Part shown: one piece after another, positions 26,490 through 36,187 of the stretch | Layout: each line of letters begins with the position of its first letter | Position numbering within the stretch: the first letter of the stretch is position 1 | DNA from: Roseovarius sp. S88 | Lineage (GTDB): Bacteria; Pseudomonadota; Alphaproteobacteria; Rhodobacterales; Rhodobacteraceae | Direction: 5' to 3' | DNA: 64,000 nucleotides | NCBI RefSeq assembly: GCF_037023735.1 | Contig: NZ_CP146069.1 | Location: 2,025,501 to 2,089,500, forward strand | The notes under the pieces: generated by a model | Told to the model about the DNA's origin: nothing | The model's input: only the letters and a program-made list of their open reading frames with translations | The model's database searches: none | Translations under genes and position numbers: made by a program

Positions 26490-27896
26490 TTAAGGCTCTG
26501 CAGGCTCAGGCTCTTCTTCAGTTTGCTTAGCCCCTTTGGCTCCTGTGACCACACCCAGCGACTTCAGTTTACGGTGCAACGCGCTGCGTTCCATCCCGAC
26601 GAATTCCGCCGTGCGGCTGATATTGCCGCCAAAACGGCTGATTTGTGTCATAAGGTATTCACGCTCAAAGGCCTCACGCGCCTCGCGCAACGGTAAGGTG
26701 GCGATGGTACCTGACAAAACCACGCGCCCATCCTCCGCCGGACCTTCGCTTTCACCAGGGATTTCTCGCGCCTCAATGTCACCCGTGGCTTCACCAAGGA
26801 TCAAAATGCGCTCCACTACGTTGCGCAGCTGGCGAATGTTGCCCGGCCAGCTCATGGTTTGCAAAAGCGCCGAGGCCTCGCTGCTTAACTCCCGAAGTGG
26901 CAGGCCCTGCTCGCGGCTCAGCGCTTCGATGAAGTAGGCCGCCAGGTCCGGCACATCCTCGCGCCGATCTTCCAGACTTGGCACGTCAATCGGCACCACA
27001 TTGAGACGATGATAAAGCTCGCGGCGGAACCGGTCCGCCTCAATCTCGGCCTCAAGATTGCGGTTGGTTGAGGAAATCACCCGCAAATCCACCTGCACCT
27101 TGTCGCTGCCCCCAACCCTCAGGAATGTTTGATCCACCAGAACACGCAGGATTTTTGACTGAGTTCCCAATGGCATATCCGCCACTTCGTCAAAATAGAT
27201 CACACCGCCATTGGCCTCTTCCAAAAGGCCAGGCGCTGTGCCCCCTTCTTCGCTTTCGCGTCCAAAAAGCACTTCCTCCATGCGGTCCGGTTCAATCGAA
27301 GCGCATCCCACGCAAACAAACGGCCCGTCGGCACGATTTGAATTGGCATGGATATAACGCGCAGCCAGTTCCTTTCCACTGCCCGCGGGACCTGTCAGCA
27401 TCACGCGCCCATTGGACTTGGTCACCTTGTCGAGTTGGCTGATCAACGTCCGGAACGCGGGGCTCTCGCCCAGCATTTCGGCCGGTCCGCTGCTTTGCTG
27501 TTTGAGCGCAAGGTTCTCACGACGCAGACGGCTGGTTTCCATGCTACGCCGGATCACGACCATCAGCTGATCAATGTTGAAGGGCTTTTCAATGAAATCA
27601 TACGCGCCTTGTTTGATCGCGGCGACGGCAATCTCGATATTGCCGTGCCCCGAGATGATCACCACCGGCACTTCCGGGTAGTCGCGCTTGATGCATTTCA
27701 GGATGTCGATTCCATCCATGTTGCTGTCTTTCAGCCAGATGTCGAGGATCATCAGCCCGGGTCGTTCTTCGGCCACGGCAGCCATGGCTTCGTCCGAATT
27801 TCCAGCCAATCGCGTGGTAAACCCTTCATCTTTCAGAATATCGGAGATGAGTTCGCGGATGTCGCGCTCGTCGTCCACAATCAGAATATCGCTCAT
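26490..27896 (-). CDS. ntrX: Response regulator NtrX (NtrC-type, GAFTGA missing)
   Basis: A 468-residue response regulator paired with the NtrY kinase, controlling nitrogen, redox and envelope genes in alphaproteobacteria. Receiver domain residues 1-120 with phospho-acceptor Asp52, AAA+ domain (Walker A GPAGSGKE 169-176, Walker B FDEVAD around 235-240) and a C-terminal Fis helix-turn-helix (NISRTAEFVGMERSALHRKLKSLG). The loop that should read GAFTGA is LFGRESEEGGTAPG (residues 210-223), so classical sigma-54 activation is unlikely. It starts seven bases after ntrY. Confidence 0.95.
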   Translation of the reverse strand: MSDILIVDDERDIRELISDILKDEGFTTRLAGNSDEAMAAVAEERPGLMILDIWLKDSNMDGIDILKCIKRDYPEVPVVIISGHGNIEIAVAAIKQGAYDFIEKPFNIDQLMVVIRRSMETSRLRRENLALKQQSSGPAEMLGESPAFRTLISQLDKVTKSNGRVMLTGPAGSGKELAARYIHANSNRADGPFVCVGCASIEPDRMEEVLFGRESEEGGTAPGLLEEANGGVIYFDEVADMPLGTQSKILRVLVDQTFLRVGGSDKVQVDLRVISSTNRNLEAEIEADRFRRELYHRLNVVPIDVPSLEDRREDVPDLAAYFIEALSREQGLPLRELSSEASALLQTMSWPGNIRQLRNVVERILILGEATGDIEAREIPGESEGPAEDGRVVLSGTIATLPLREAREAFEREYLMTQISRFGGNISRTAEFVGMERSALHRKLKSLGVVTGAKGAKQTEEEPEPAEP

Positions 27897-27903
27897 ATCA
27901 ACC

Positions 27904-30162
27904 TCATACCGCTTGTTTTTCGTCTACTTGGGTTTCGGAATGCTCGGACAGGGGCAAATGGATAACTGCCATCGCCCCGATCCGCGCATCAGGTGTGAAC
28001 GGCAGCGCATCCTCAAGGGTCAGCGTACCGCCGTGTTCTTCGATAATTTTCTTCACAATGGGCAGGCCCAGACCCGTGCCCTTTTCGCGCGTTGTCACAT
28101 ACGGCTCAAAGAGGCGCGAACGGTCTTCTGGCAAGCCGATGCCATTGTCGGCAATCCGAATGACCGCCGTGCCGCCCTCAATGGCACTCGACACACGGAT
28201 CATCGCCGTGTGACCATCCTTACCTTCTTTTTCATAAAGGCTTTCAATGGCTTCTCCGGCGTTCTTGATCAGGTTTGTCAGTGCCTGATTGATCATTGTT
28301 GCGTCAATCTCGGCCCAGAGATCATCGTCATCGAAGTTCGTTTCGAAGGTCACATCAGGCTGACCGCTTTCCTGCAAAAGCACGGCTTCTCGCAGGAGCT
28401 TTGAAATGCTCTCTGTCTTGGTCTCCGGCTCGGGCATGCGGGCGAATTTGGAAAACTCGTCCACAATCCGGCGCAGATCATTGGTTTGCCGGATCACCAC
28501 ATCGGTCAGCTGCTCCAGATCACTGGCCTGATCCTCCTCAAGCACACGGGTGAATTTACGTTTGATGCGCTCGGCTGAGAGCTGAATAGGCGTCAGCGGG
28601 TTCTTGATCTCATGCGCGATCCGCCGCGCCACGTCACCCCAGGCGGCCATGCGCTGGGCTGTGACAAGGTCGGTCACATCATCAAAGGCGACCACATAGC
28701 CCTCGCGCCGCCCATCCTCGTTGCGTCGTGTGGACATGCGCACAAGAAGGTTCTCCATGCGCTTGCCACGGCTGACCTTGATTTCTTCCTGCACAAAGCC
28801 GGTATTTGAGGATTTCAGTTTTTCGAAAAGGTCAAAAAACTCAGGCACCGCCACGGATAGTGCAAGAGATTGCTGATCTTCTGTCCAGTCCAATAGCCGT
28901 TCTGCCGCGCGGTTTACAAAGGCCACGCGCCCTTTTGTATCAAGGCCCACAACCCCCGAAGAAACCGATCCCAGAACCGAGTCAAAAAGCCTGCGACGGC
29001 GCTCGATCTGTTCGGTGTTGGCCAGAAGTGTTTCGCGCTGTTGTTTGAGCTGGCGAGTCATCTGGTTGAAATAGGTCGACAGCTGACCAATCTCGTCGCT
29101 GCCCGCCTCTTCGCGGACTTGCACGTCCAGGTCACCCTCCCCAACGCGCTGCGCCGCGCCCGTGAGGCGGCCCACAGGGCGTGACAGACGTTCAGCGAAC
29201 CACATGCCCAGCCACACAGCGGCCAGGATCAGGATAACCGCAAACCCGAGATACAACAGGCCAAACTCAAAGAGCACGCGATCCCGTTCATTTTCACGTT
29301 GCTGGTAGAATCGCGCGGTTTCCTTGGTGTCATCCAGTAGGCTCAGGATATCGCCATCCACATTGCGGCTGACATAGAGATAGCGGTCCGGAATGTCCTC
29401 CAGCGGCATGAGGGCGCGAAACTCGTTGTTGTCCCAATCCTGAATAACCAGAATACCATCTTCAATGGCCTGCTCGATCTGTTCTCGGTCGGGTTGTTCA
29501 TAATCAAAAAGATACGACCGTTCGCCGCGCGCGCGAATTTCCCCCAGACCGTCAATGACAAAGGCCTCCCGCAACCCGCGCTGAATTTCGCGCTGTCCGC
29601 GCGACAGCACCTGCCGGATGTCGCCATCGTCAATGAACAAGGCCGCACGTTTCGTGGCCACGATGAGCGACGCCAGAGCACGCGCATCTGTCTCAAGGTC
29701 GCGGCGGTGCTCATCCTCGTAGGCTTGTGCTGCCGCAACTGAATTGTCGACCACGCCGCCCACACGATCCGAAAACCACGCTTCCAGCCCCATATTCACC
29801 GAAAGAGTGGCAAAAACGGCCACAGTGATCGTCGGCAAGAGCGCCATCAGCGCGAAGACACCCGTCAGGCGCAGATGAAGTTGCGAACCTGCGGACCGTC
29901 TGCGGCGCGCGGCGATCATTTGGGCCACCCGTTGCAGGACAAGTGCGGCAACCATGATCACATAGACAAGATCGGCCAGCAGAACGAGGCGCAGAATGTT
30001 GGAAGATGACCCCTGATCCAGTGGACCCATTACAAGATAGGTCACCAGCGCCAGTATAGGCCCCAAAACCACCAAACCAAAGGTCGCAACCGTGCGAACC
30101 TTTTGCAGCCGACGCAGTCGGCCGATGTGATCCCAAGACAATCTGCGTGTCTCTAATGCCAC
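27904..30162 (-). CDS. ntrY: Sensor histidine kinase NtrY
   Basis: A 752-residue membrane histidine kinase. It has several N-terminal spans (about residues 25-45, 55-75, 95-115) and a further span near 285-310. The extracytoplasmic sensor lies between, then a HAMP (ERLSRPVGRLTGAAQRVGEGDLDVQV), a PAS domain (LDTKGRVAFVNRAAERLLDW), the H-box [25 protein letters not shown], and the ATPase with N box LTNLIKNAGEAI and G boxes DNGIGLP and GTGLGL. It is the likely partner of NtrX, encoded next, and lies downstream of ntrBC. Confidence 0.95.
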   Translation of the reverse strand: MALETRRLSWDHIGRLRRLQKVRTVATFGLVVLGPILALVTYLVMGPLDQGSSSNILRLVLLADLVYVIMVAALVLQRVAQMIAARRRRSAGSQLHLRLTGVFALMALLPTITVAVFATLSVNMGLEAWFSDRVGGVVDNSVAAAQAYEDEHRRDLETDARALASLIVATKRAALFIDDGDIRQVLSRGQREIQRGLREAFVIDGLGEIRARGERSYLFDYEQPDREQIEQAIEDGILVIQDWDNNEFRALMPLEDIPDRYLYVSRNVDGDILSLLDDTKETARFYQQRENERDRVLFEFGLLYLGFAVILILAAVWLGMWFAERLSRPVGRLTGAAQRVGEGDLDVQVREEAGSDEIGQLSTYFNQMTRQLKQQRETLLANTEQIERRRRLFDSVLGSVSSGVVGLDTKGRVAFVNRAAERLLDWTEDQQSLALSVAVPEFFDLFEKLKSSNTGFVQEEIKVSRGKRMENLLVRMSTRRNEDGRREGYVVAFDDVTDLVTAQRMAAWGDVARRIAHEIKNPLTPIQLSAERIKRKFTRVLEEDQASDLEQLTDVVIRQTNDLRRIVDEFSKFARMPEPETKTESISKLLREAVLLQESGQPDVTFETNFDDDDLWAEIDATMINQALTNLIKNAGEAIESLYEKEGKDGHTAMIRVSSAIEGGTAVIRIADNGIGLPEDRSRLFEPYVTTREKGTGLGLPIVKKIIEEHGGTLTLEDALPFTPDARIGAMAVIHLPLSEHSETQVDEKQAV

Positions 30163-30260
30163 GCACAGCCCCCATCAGATTGTGGCGCTTAGTTACTGCT
30201 CGGCCACATATAGAATAAAACCGCGGGGTGCCCCCGATCGGCCACAGTGATGTTGCACTT

Positions 30261-31625
30261 TTACATCAACTTGCGGCGGCGTGTCACGTGAATATCGAGA
30301 TCGGTGATTTTCTTACGCAATGTATTGCGGTTAATGCCAAGCAGATCGGCGCATTTGGCCTGATTTCCACCCGTCGCATCGAGGGCAATTTCAATCAGCG
30401 GCATTTCCATTTCGCGCAAGATTCGCCCGTAGAGACCGGGTGGCGGAAGCACATTGCCGTGCAGGTCGAAGTACCGCCGCAAGTGACGCCCAATGGATTC
30501 CGACAGGTTATCCCCTGCCCCACGCCCCATGATCGGAGCGGCCTCGGGCTGGTTGCCGAGCACGGTTTCCACCTCACTGCGGCTGATCTCATCCGCGCGA
30601 GCCGTCAGCCCGAGACGCTGCACCGCATTCTCCAACTGCCGCACATTGCCCGGCCAGCTATAGGCGCGCATCAGTTCCATCGCGTCTTCCGAGAGTTTCC
30701 GCGCCGGTTGGCCATCACGTTCAGCACGCGTCAGGAAATGCATCGCCAGAAGCGGTATGTCATCCACACGGGCGCGCAGGCTGGGCACCTCGACCACAGC
30801 ACCGCTCAGGCGGTAATACAGATCTTCCCGCAGCGCACCGGCCTCAAGACGATCCGCAAGGCGCCCCAAACTCGTGGCCATGAATCGTGGCAGATGATCC
30901 CCCGGCGCGTCCATCATGCGCACAACACGCGCCTGGGCATCCATGTCCAGATCACCCACACCATCCAGCACAATTGTGCCGCCCTTGGCGCGGGCCATCA
31001 CCCGGCTGGGCCCTTCCAGATCGGCCAGATCAGAGGGCATGACGGTCACAAAGGGCAAGGTGCGCCGATCCGAGAAGTCATGGATCGCCCGAGCAATAAG
31101 TGTCTTGCCCGTACCGGATTCCCCTGTAATCAACACCGGAAGCTCCGTGTTCATCAACCGAGCCACAACCCGGTAGAGCCCCTGCATCGCCGCTGTACGG
31201 CCCACCAGAGGCAAGTCATCGGGCCGGTCATCCCCCGGCCCATCGCCGCGCACGCGGGTTCCATTGGCCTCCAGCGCCCGTGCCGTGCGCTTCATCAGGT
31301 CCGGCAAATCGAAAGGTTTGGGCAGATAATCAAACGCCGCCGCCTCTTCGGCCTGAATGGCGGTCATGATGGTGTTTTGCGCCGAGATTACAATCACCGG
31401 CAGGCCCGGACGGTCCTGTGCGATCTTCGGCAGCATCTCAAGCCCATTGCCGTCCGGCATCATCACGTCGGTGATCACCGCATCGCCCTTGCCTTCATCC
31501 ACCCATCGCATCAGCGTGGTCAGCGACGACGTGGCATGCACGCGGCATCCCGCGCGTGTGAGGGCTTGGGTCAAGACGGTGCGGATCGTGCGGTCATCAT
31601 CTGCGACCAGGACAGTGCCATCCAT
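30261..31625 (-). CDS. ntrC: Nitrogen regulator NtrC of the Rhodobacter type
   Basis: A 454-residue response regulator: receiver with Asp53, AAA+ domain with Walker A GESGTGKT (168-175), and a Fis-type DNA-binding end ([23 protein letters not shown]). The segment that should hold GAFTGA (about 197-215) is shortened, and Walker B reads VLDGVGD, with Gly222 in place of the catalytic Glu. Rhodobacter NtrC is known to activate housekeeping RNA polymerase rather than sigma-54 and to need ATP binding; the sequence here fits that type. ATG 31625 overlaps the ntrB stop (TGATG). Confidence 0.95.
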   Translation of the reverse strand: MDGTVLVADDDRTIRTVLTQALTRAGCRVHATSSLTTLMRWVDEGKGDAVITDVMMPDGNGLEMLPKIAQDRPGLPVIVISAQNTIMTAIQAEEAAAFDYLPKPFDLPDLMKRTARALEANGTRVRGDGPGDDRPDDLPLVGRTAAMQGLYRVVARLMNTELPVLITGESGTGKTLIARAIHDFSDRRTLPFVTVMPSDLADLEGPSRVMARAKGGTIVLDGVGDLDMDAQARVVRMMDAPGDHLPRFMATSLGRLADRLEAGALREDLYYRLSGAVVEVPSLRARVDDIPLLAMHFLTRAERDGQPARKLSEDAMELMRAYSWPGNVRQLENAVQRLGLTARADEISRSEVETVLGNQPEAAPIMGRGAGDNLSESIGRHLRRYFDLHGNVLPPPGLYGRILREMEMPLIEIALDATGGNQAKCADLLGINRNTLRKKITDLDIHVTRRRKLM

Positions 31626-32701
31626 CAGGTATCCTCCGTTTGGGGTTCTGCTCGTGGCAGAGAAATGCGAAATACAGTGCGCCCGGGCACCGAGCTGACT
31701 GAGATCCACCCGTCGTGATCGGAAATGATCTTGGCCGCCAACGCGAGGCCAAGCCCGGTGCCATTTTCACGGCCCGATACGAAGGGTTCAAAGAGATCGT
31801 TGCAGATGTCCGGCGGAAGGCCGGGTCCATCGTCGATCACCTCAATCTGCAGCGGCAGAGACTTTCCACTGCCCCCGCCACGCCGGACGCGCAGGGACTG
31901 TTCATAGTAGCTGTGCAAGGTGATGGTGCCGCCCGCCTGACCCGCCGCTTCCGTGGCGTTCTTGAGAAGGTTCTGGATCACCTGCAACAATTGATCGGAA
32001 TCCCCCTGCGCCATGGGCAACGAGGGGTCGTAATCTTCCAGAATGGTCATGTTGGCGGCAAAACCCACCAGAGCAGAGCGGCGCGCGCGGTCCAGCACAT
32101 CATGCAGATTAACTGGTCCAAGCTGCGGCGCGCTGACATTACCGAATTGTTCCACCTGCTCCAGCAGCGCCACGATGCGGCGGGCTTCGCTGACGATGAG
32201 GTCGGTCAGTTCCAGATCTTCCTGGCTGAGGTTCATCGACAAAAGCTGCGCCGCACCGGTGATGCCAGCCAGCGGGTTCTTGATTTCATGCGCAAGCATT
32301 TCGGCCATGCCGATGGCGGATTTGGCAGCGGATTTGACCGATTGGCTCTGCGTTACCCGGCCTGCCAGCTCACGGGGCGAAATCAGCAGGATCATCTCGC
32401 TCGTATCCGACGCCAGAGGTGCGATTTGCAGATTGCATTGAAGCGGCGCGCGATCCCCCGTGCCGACATCAACATCATTGACAAAGAGCGGTGCATTCTT
32501 GGCTCTTGCGCGTTCCAGCGCCTCCTCGATGGGGGCGTCCACGGCCAACCTGTCCCACACGGGCTGGCCCTTGATGGCCTTCGACGAGGTCATCAGAAAC
32601 CCCTCGGCGGCTGGGTTGATATCGACGATGCGGTCTGTCTCATCAAGGATGAGCGCAGGCACCGGCAAAGCGGCCCAGATACGACTATCAACCTCGGTCA
32701 T
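31625..32701 (-). CDS. ntrB: Nitrogen sensor kinase NtrB
   Basis: A cytoplasmic histidine kinase/phosphatase of 358 residues that phosphorylates NtrC according to PII signalling. PAS domain at about residues 8-110, H-box [23 protein letters not shown] with His138, N box [12 protein letters not shown], and G boxes DDGPGLP and GTGLGLALA. Its start overlaps the dusB stop by four bases (ATGA). Confidence 0.95.
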   Translation of the reverse strand: MTEVDSRIWAALPVPALILDETDRIVDINPAAEGFLMTSSKAIKGQPVWDRLAVDAPIEEALERARAKNAPLFVNDVDVGTGDRAPLQCNLQIAPLASDTSEMILLISPRELAGRVTQSQSVKSAAKSAIGMAEMLAHEIKNPLAGITGAAQLLSMNLSQEDLELTDLIVSEARRIVALLEQVEQFGNVSAPQLGPVNLHDVLDRARRSALVGFAANMTILEDYDPSLPMAQGDSDQLLQVIQNLLKNATEAAGQAGGTITLHSYYEQSLRVRRGGGSGKSLPLQIEVIDDGPGLPPDICNDLFEPFVSGRENGTGLGLALAAKIISDHDGWISVSSVPGRTVFRISLPRAEPQTEDT

Positions 32702-33690
32702 GCCGCCACCATTCGATCAGCAGACAGCGCCTCGGGCAACAGGGCGATCACCTCTTCCGGCGCACGGCTGGTCAGGATTTGGCGGCGCACCGCTTGGCTG
32801 GTGCCCGCATAGTCCATGTACCACCCAAGATGTTTGCGCGCGACGCGCACGCCCAGTGTCGTGCCATAAAACGCCAGCATGTCTTCGTAATGGGACCGGA
32901 CAAGATCAATGAACGCTGCACCCTTGGGGATGTTTGGGGCTTGTGTGCCAAAAAGATCTGCCGCGATCTGCGCCAAAAGCCAGGGGCGCCCTTGCGCGCC
33001 ACGGCCAATCATCACGCCATCCGCGCCGGACTGCTCAAGGGCCGTACGCGCGGTTGCACTGCCGACAATATCGCCATTGGCCACAACCGGGATGTTCACG
33101 GCGTCTTTCACCACCCGAATAGCCGCCCAGTTTGCCGCGCCTTTGTAGAACTGACATCGGGTGCGGCCATGAATGGTGATCATCTGAATACCTGCCGCTT
33201 CTGCGCGTTGGGCAAGCTGAGCTGCGTTGAGAAGCGCATCATCCCAGCCCAGCCTGGTTTTGAGCGTCACAGGCACCTCCACCGCCGCAACAACGGCCTC
33301 GATGAGCGACAGCGCCAGATCAAGGTCTTTCAGCAACGCCGACCCGCAAGCCCCCGCGCCGCTGGCGCTTGTCACTTTTTTAGCAGGACACCCCATGTTG
33401 ATGTCGATGATCTGCGCGCCGTTGTCCTGCACCAGCCTGGCCGCCTCGGAAATCCAATACGGATCGCGCCCGGCCAGCTGCACGGCGGTGTTGGCCCGGT
33501 CAAACCCAAGCTCCGCCTTTTCCCGCACGCCCGGTTTGGCCTGCACCATCTCTTGACTTGCGATCATTTCACTGACCACCAGTCCGGCACCAAAGGACGA
33601 CACCAGATTGCGAAATGGCAGATCAGTGATCCCGGCCAGCGGAGCCAGCAAAACAGGCGGAGTCAGAGTTGTATCATTGAGACGCAGCAT
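32698..33690 (-). CDS. dusB: tRNA dihydrouridine synthase (NifR3/DusB)
   Basis: An FMN-dependent enzyme that reduces uridine in the tRNA D-loop; 330 residues. The TIM-barrel opening APLAGITDLPFRNL, the NMGCPAKKV motif with the catalytic Cys, HGRTRCQFYKGAANW and the phosphate-binding GVMIGRGAQGRPW are all present. As nifR3 it is the first gene of the ntrBC operon throughout Rhodobacterales. No terminator separates it from ntrB. Confidence 0.95.
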   Translation of the reverse strand: MLRLNDTTLTPPVLLAPLAGITDLPFRNLVSSFGAGLVVSEMIASQEMVQAKPGVREKAELGFDRANTAVQLAGRDPYWISEAARLVQDNGAQIIDINMGCPAKKVTSASGAGACGSALLKDLDLALSLIEAVVAAVEVPVTLKTRLGWDDALLNAAQLAQRAEAAGIQMITIHGRTRCQFYKGAANWAAIRVVKDAVNIPVVANGDIVGSATARTALEQSGADGVMIGRGAQGRPWLLAQIAADLFGTQAPNIPKGAAFIDLVRSHYEDMLAFYGTTLGVRVARKHLGWYMDYAGTSQAVRRQILTSRAPEEVIALLPEALSADRMVAA

Positions 33691-33912
33691 ATGTGCCTAA
33701 ACCTTGTTCACAGGCCGAAACCCTAGGGGGTGGTCAGTTGAGTATCAACGAGCACGCGCCCAAATAATTAGCGCAAAATTGATATTGCCTAAAAAATAAG
33801 CAAATCTGCCGAAACGGGACACATTGCCCAGGGTGTGCTGTAGGCGGACAGAGGTGCCTATCTGCGCGGTCTTGCTATTGCGCCAAGGTTTCTTGCGGCG
33901 TAATCAACCTTC

Positions 33913-35064
33913 ATGACGATTGCAGCGATCATTGTTGCCGCTGGGCGCGGCGCGCGAGCTGGTGGGGACAGCCCCAAACAATGGCAGATTCTGGCAGGCC
34001 GCCGGGTGATTGACTGGACGTTGGACGCTTTCGCGAAAGTGGACGAGATATCGCGCATTCAGATGGTGCTGCATCCCAAGGACATGGATCAGGTTGAAAG
34101 CAGCGCAAAACTCAATCTGGTTGCCGGGGGCAAAACGCGCGCCGGGTCGGTTCTGAATGGCCTGGAAAGCCTTGTGGATAGCGACGTGAAACACGTGCTT
34201 ATCCATGATGCCGCGCGATGTTGCATCACGCCTGAATTGATCCGGTCGGTCATCGCTGCGCTGGACAATCCCGATGGCGCCGGAGCCGCCCTCGCCCTGC
34301 CGGTCACGGACGCGCTTTGGCAGGGGGACGCAGACCTTGTCGACGGGGCCAGGTCGCGCGAAGGTCTCTATCGCGCGCAGACACCCCAAGCCTTTCCTTT
34401 TGAGCCAATCCTTGCGGCCCATCGCGCCGCAGATACCGGAGCCGCCGATGACGTCGAAGTGGCACGCGCGGCAGGCATCAATGTCAGGATCGTGCCCGGC
34501 GCGGAAACCAACCTGAAGATCACGACACCAGATGATTTCGCCCGCGCGGAACAAATTTTGCGAGGACCAACCGTGCAAACGCCCTTGGATATCCGAACCG
34601 GCACCGGCTTTGACGTACATCGCTTTGGTCCCGGTGATCACGTGATGCTCTGCGGCGTCGATATCCCGCATGATCGCGGGTTGCAGGGGCATTCCGATGC
34701 AGATGTGGCACTGCATACGGTGACAGATGCGCTCTACGGCGCTCTGGCCGAAGGCGATATCGGGCGGCATTTTCCGCCCTCTGATCCGCAATGGAAAGGC
34801 GCTGAAAGCCATATTTTCCTGCGTCATGCGGTCGATCTGGCAGCGGAAAAAGGCTTTCGCATCACCAATGTCGATCTGACGCTGATTTGCGAGCAGCCCA
34901 AAATTGGCCCCCAAGCCCCAGCCATGATCACGCGGCTTGCCGAAATCATGGAACTTGATGTAGGCCGAGTGTCAGTCAAGGCCACGACCTCTGAACGGCT
35001 TGGCTTCACCGGGCGCGAAGAAGGCATTGCCGCACAGGCCGTTGTCACCGTGATGTCGCCATGA
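33913..35064 (+). CDS. ispDF: Bifunctional IspDF (MEP isoprenoid pathway)
   Basis: A fusion of 383 residues. The N-terminal IspD part ([22 protein letters not shown]; later [13 protein letters not shown] and RAQTPQAF) makes CDP-methylerythritol. The C-terminal IspF part (from about residue 226: [41 protein letters not shown]) makes the cyclodiphosphate, with zinc ligands in DVH and the H of HSDAD. Such fusions are usual in alphaproteobacteria. It is first in an operon with pgpA and cinA, overlapping pgpA by four bases. Confidence 0.95.
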   Translation: MTIAAIIVAAGRGARAGGDSPKQWQILAGRRVIDWTLDAFAKVDEISRIQMVLHPKDMDQVESSAKLNLVAGGKTRAGSVLNGLESLVDSDVKHVLIHDAARCCITPELIRSVIAALDNPDGAGAALALPVTDALWQGDADLVDGARSREGLYRAQTPQAFPFEPILAAHRAADTGAADDVEVARAAGINVRIVPGAETNLKITTPDDFARAEQILRGPTVQTPLDIRTGTGFDVHRFGPGDHVMLCGVDIPHDRGLQGHSDADVALHTVTDALYGALAEGDIGRHFPPSDPQWKGAESHIFLRHAVDLAAEKGFRITNVDLTLICEQPKIGPQAPAMITRLAEIMELDVGRVSVKATTSERLGFTGREEGIAAQAVVTVMSP

Positions 35065-35555
35065 GGTGGAGCCATCTGATTGCGACGGCTTTTTGCGTCG
35101 GGCATCTGCGCCCGGCCTCGGGCACCTGGGGGTCTTTTGCGGCTTTACCTGGCGGTTGGCTTCTTCATGTTCTGGGTGGGCCGGTGCTGTTGGTGGCGGC
35201 AACCCTTCTTGCATTTGCTTTAGGATGGTGGGCCACCGCATTGGAAACAAAAGGAAAAGAGGATCACGACCCGTCCGAGATCGTGATTGACGAAGTGGTC
35301 GGGCAATGGATTGCTATACTGCCCTTGTCCATCGGCGCGACACATGCAGGTGCTGCGATCACAGCACTTTGGCCGGGCTGGATCGCCGCATTCATTCTCT
35401 TCCGGTTTTTTGACATCACCAAGCTTGGCCCCATTGGCTGGGCTGACCGTCGCAACGACGCGCTTGGGGTGATGCTGGATGATGTGATTGCCGGGGTGTT
35501 CGCGGCCATTGGTGTGCTCGCCCTGGCGTGGGCGACGCATGGAGGGGCGTCATGA
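35061..35555 (+). CDS. pgpA: Phosphatidylglycerophosphatase A
   Basis: A 164-residue membrane phosphatase that makes phosphatidylglycerol. The hallmark [20 protein letters not shown] (metal/phosphate site) and the C-terminal [17 protein letters not shown] with [10 protein letters not shown] are present, with about four membrane spans. ATGA overlaps join it to ispDF in front and cinA behind. Confidence 0.93.
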   Translation: MRWSHLIATAFCVGHLRPASGTWGSFAALPGGWLLHVLGGPVLLVAATLLAFALGWWATALETKGKEDHDPSEIVIDEVVGQWIAILPLSIGATHAGAAITALWPGWIAAFILFRFFDITKLGPIGWADRRNDALGVMLDDVIAGVFAAIGVLALAWATHGGAS

Positions 35556-36022
35556 GTCTGGCCGAACAGGTGCTCGACGCAGCACGCGCGCAAGGCATCA
35601 TGATCGCCACCGCGGAATCCTGCACCGGCGGCATGGTTGCGGCGGCGCTGACAGATATAGCTGGATCGTCAGATGTGCTTGAACGTGGCTTTGTAACTTA
35701 TTCAAACCAAGCGAAAATTGATATGTTGGGCGTTTCGCTCGGCACGTTAGAAGCGCATGGTGCCGTGTCAGAGCCCGTGGCTATCGAAATGTCCGAAGGC
35801 GCAGTAAAAAACGCGGCTGCGGACCTGGCTGTGTCCATCACCGGCATTGCGGGGCCCGGCGGCTCTGAGCACAAACCAGAAGGCCGCGTGTGCTTTGCCG
35901 TTGCGATGTCTGGCCGGGCGACACATGTCGAAACAGTCGAGTTCGGTGCGCAGGGCCGTGCCAAAGTACGTGCGGCAGCGCGAGACCACGCTCTGAGGCT
36001 GCTGTACCAGGCGCTGTCCTAA
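35552..36022 (+). CDS. CinA C-terminal family protein (nicotinamide-nucleotide amidase)
   Basis: A 156-residue stand-alone CinA C-terminal domain, PncC-like, which deamidates nicotinamide mononucleotide. The opening IATAESCTGGMVAAALTDIAGSSDVLERGFVTYSNQAK with the Ser/Cys-Thr-Gly-Gly motif and ITGIAGPGG are diagnostic. ATG 35552 overlaps the pgpA stop (ATGA) and has GGAGGGG upstream, so it is coupled to pgpA. Confidence 0.9.
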   Translation: MSLAEQVLDAARAQGIMIATAESCTGGMVAAALTDIAGSSDVLERGFVTYSNQAKIDMLGVSLGTLEAHGAVSEPVAIEMSEGAVKNAAADLAVSITGIAGPGGSEHKPEGRVCFAVAMSGRATHVETVEFGAQGRAKVRAAARDHALRLLYQALS

Positions 36023-36069
36023 CTAAGCGCAAATTTAAGGCGCATCCTTCATTTAGCGCTCAAAAAACA

Positions 36070-36087
36070 GGCAATTCATAAATTGCC
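36070..36087. promoter_or_regulatory. Inverted repeat GGCAATT-CATA-AATTGCC before amtB
   Basis: Perfect 7-bp arms around CATA, about 100 bases before amtB and 48 after the end of the cinA gene. There is no T-tail, so an operator is as likely as a terminator. It does not match the NtrC consensus known to me. Confidence 0.4.
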
Positions 36088-36187
36088 CAGTTTCACAGCG
36101 GTCAATGAACCGCCTGCCACTTTTTTCCGCACACGCAATGCGCTTCAAGCCCCTCCAACACCAAGAATCCCAGGAAGGATGAAGACT

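Noticed and set aside
30228..31718. 496-residue plus-strand frame opposite ntrC
   Set aside because: A mirror frame typical of GC-rich genes; the opposite strand carries full NtrC domains.
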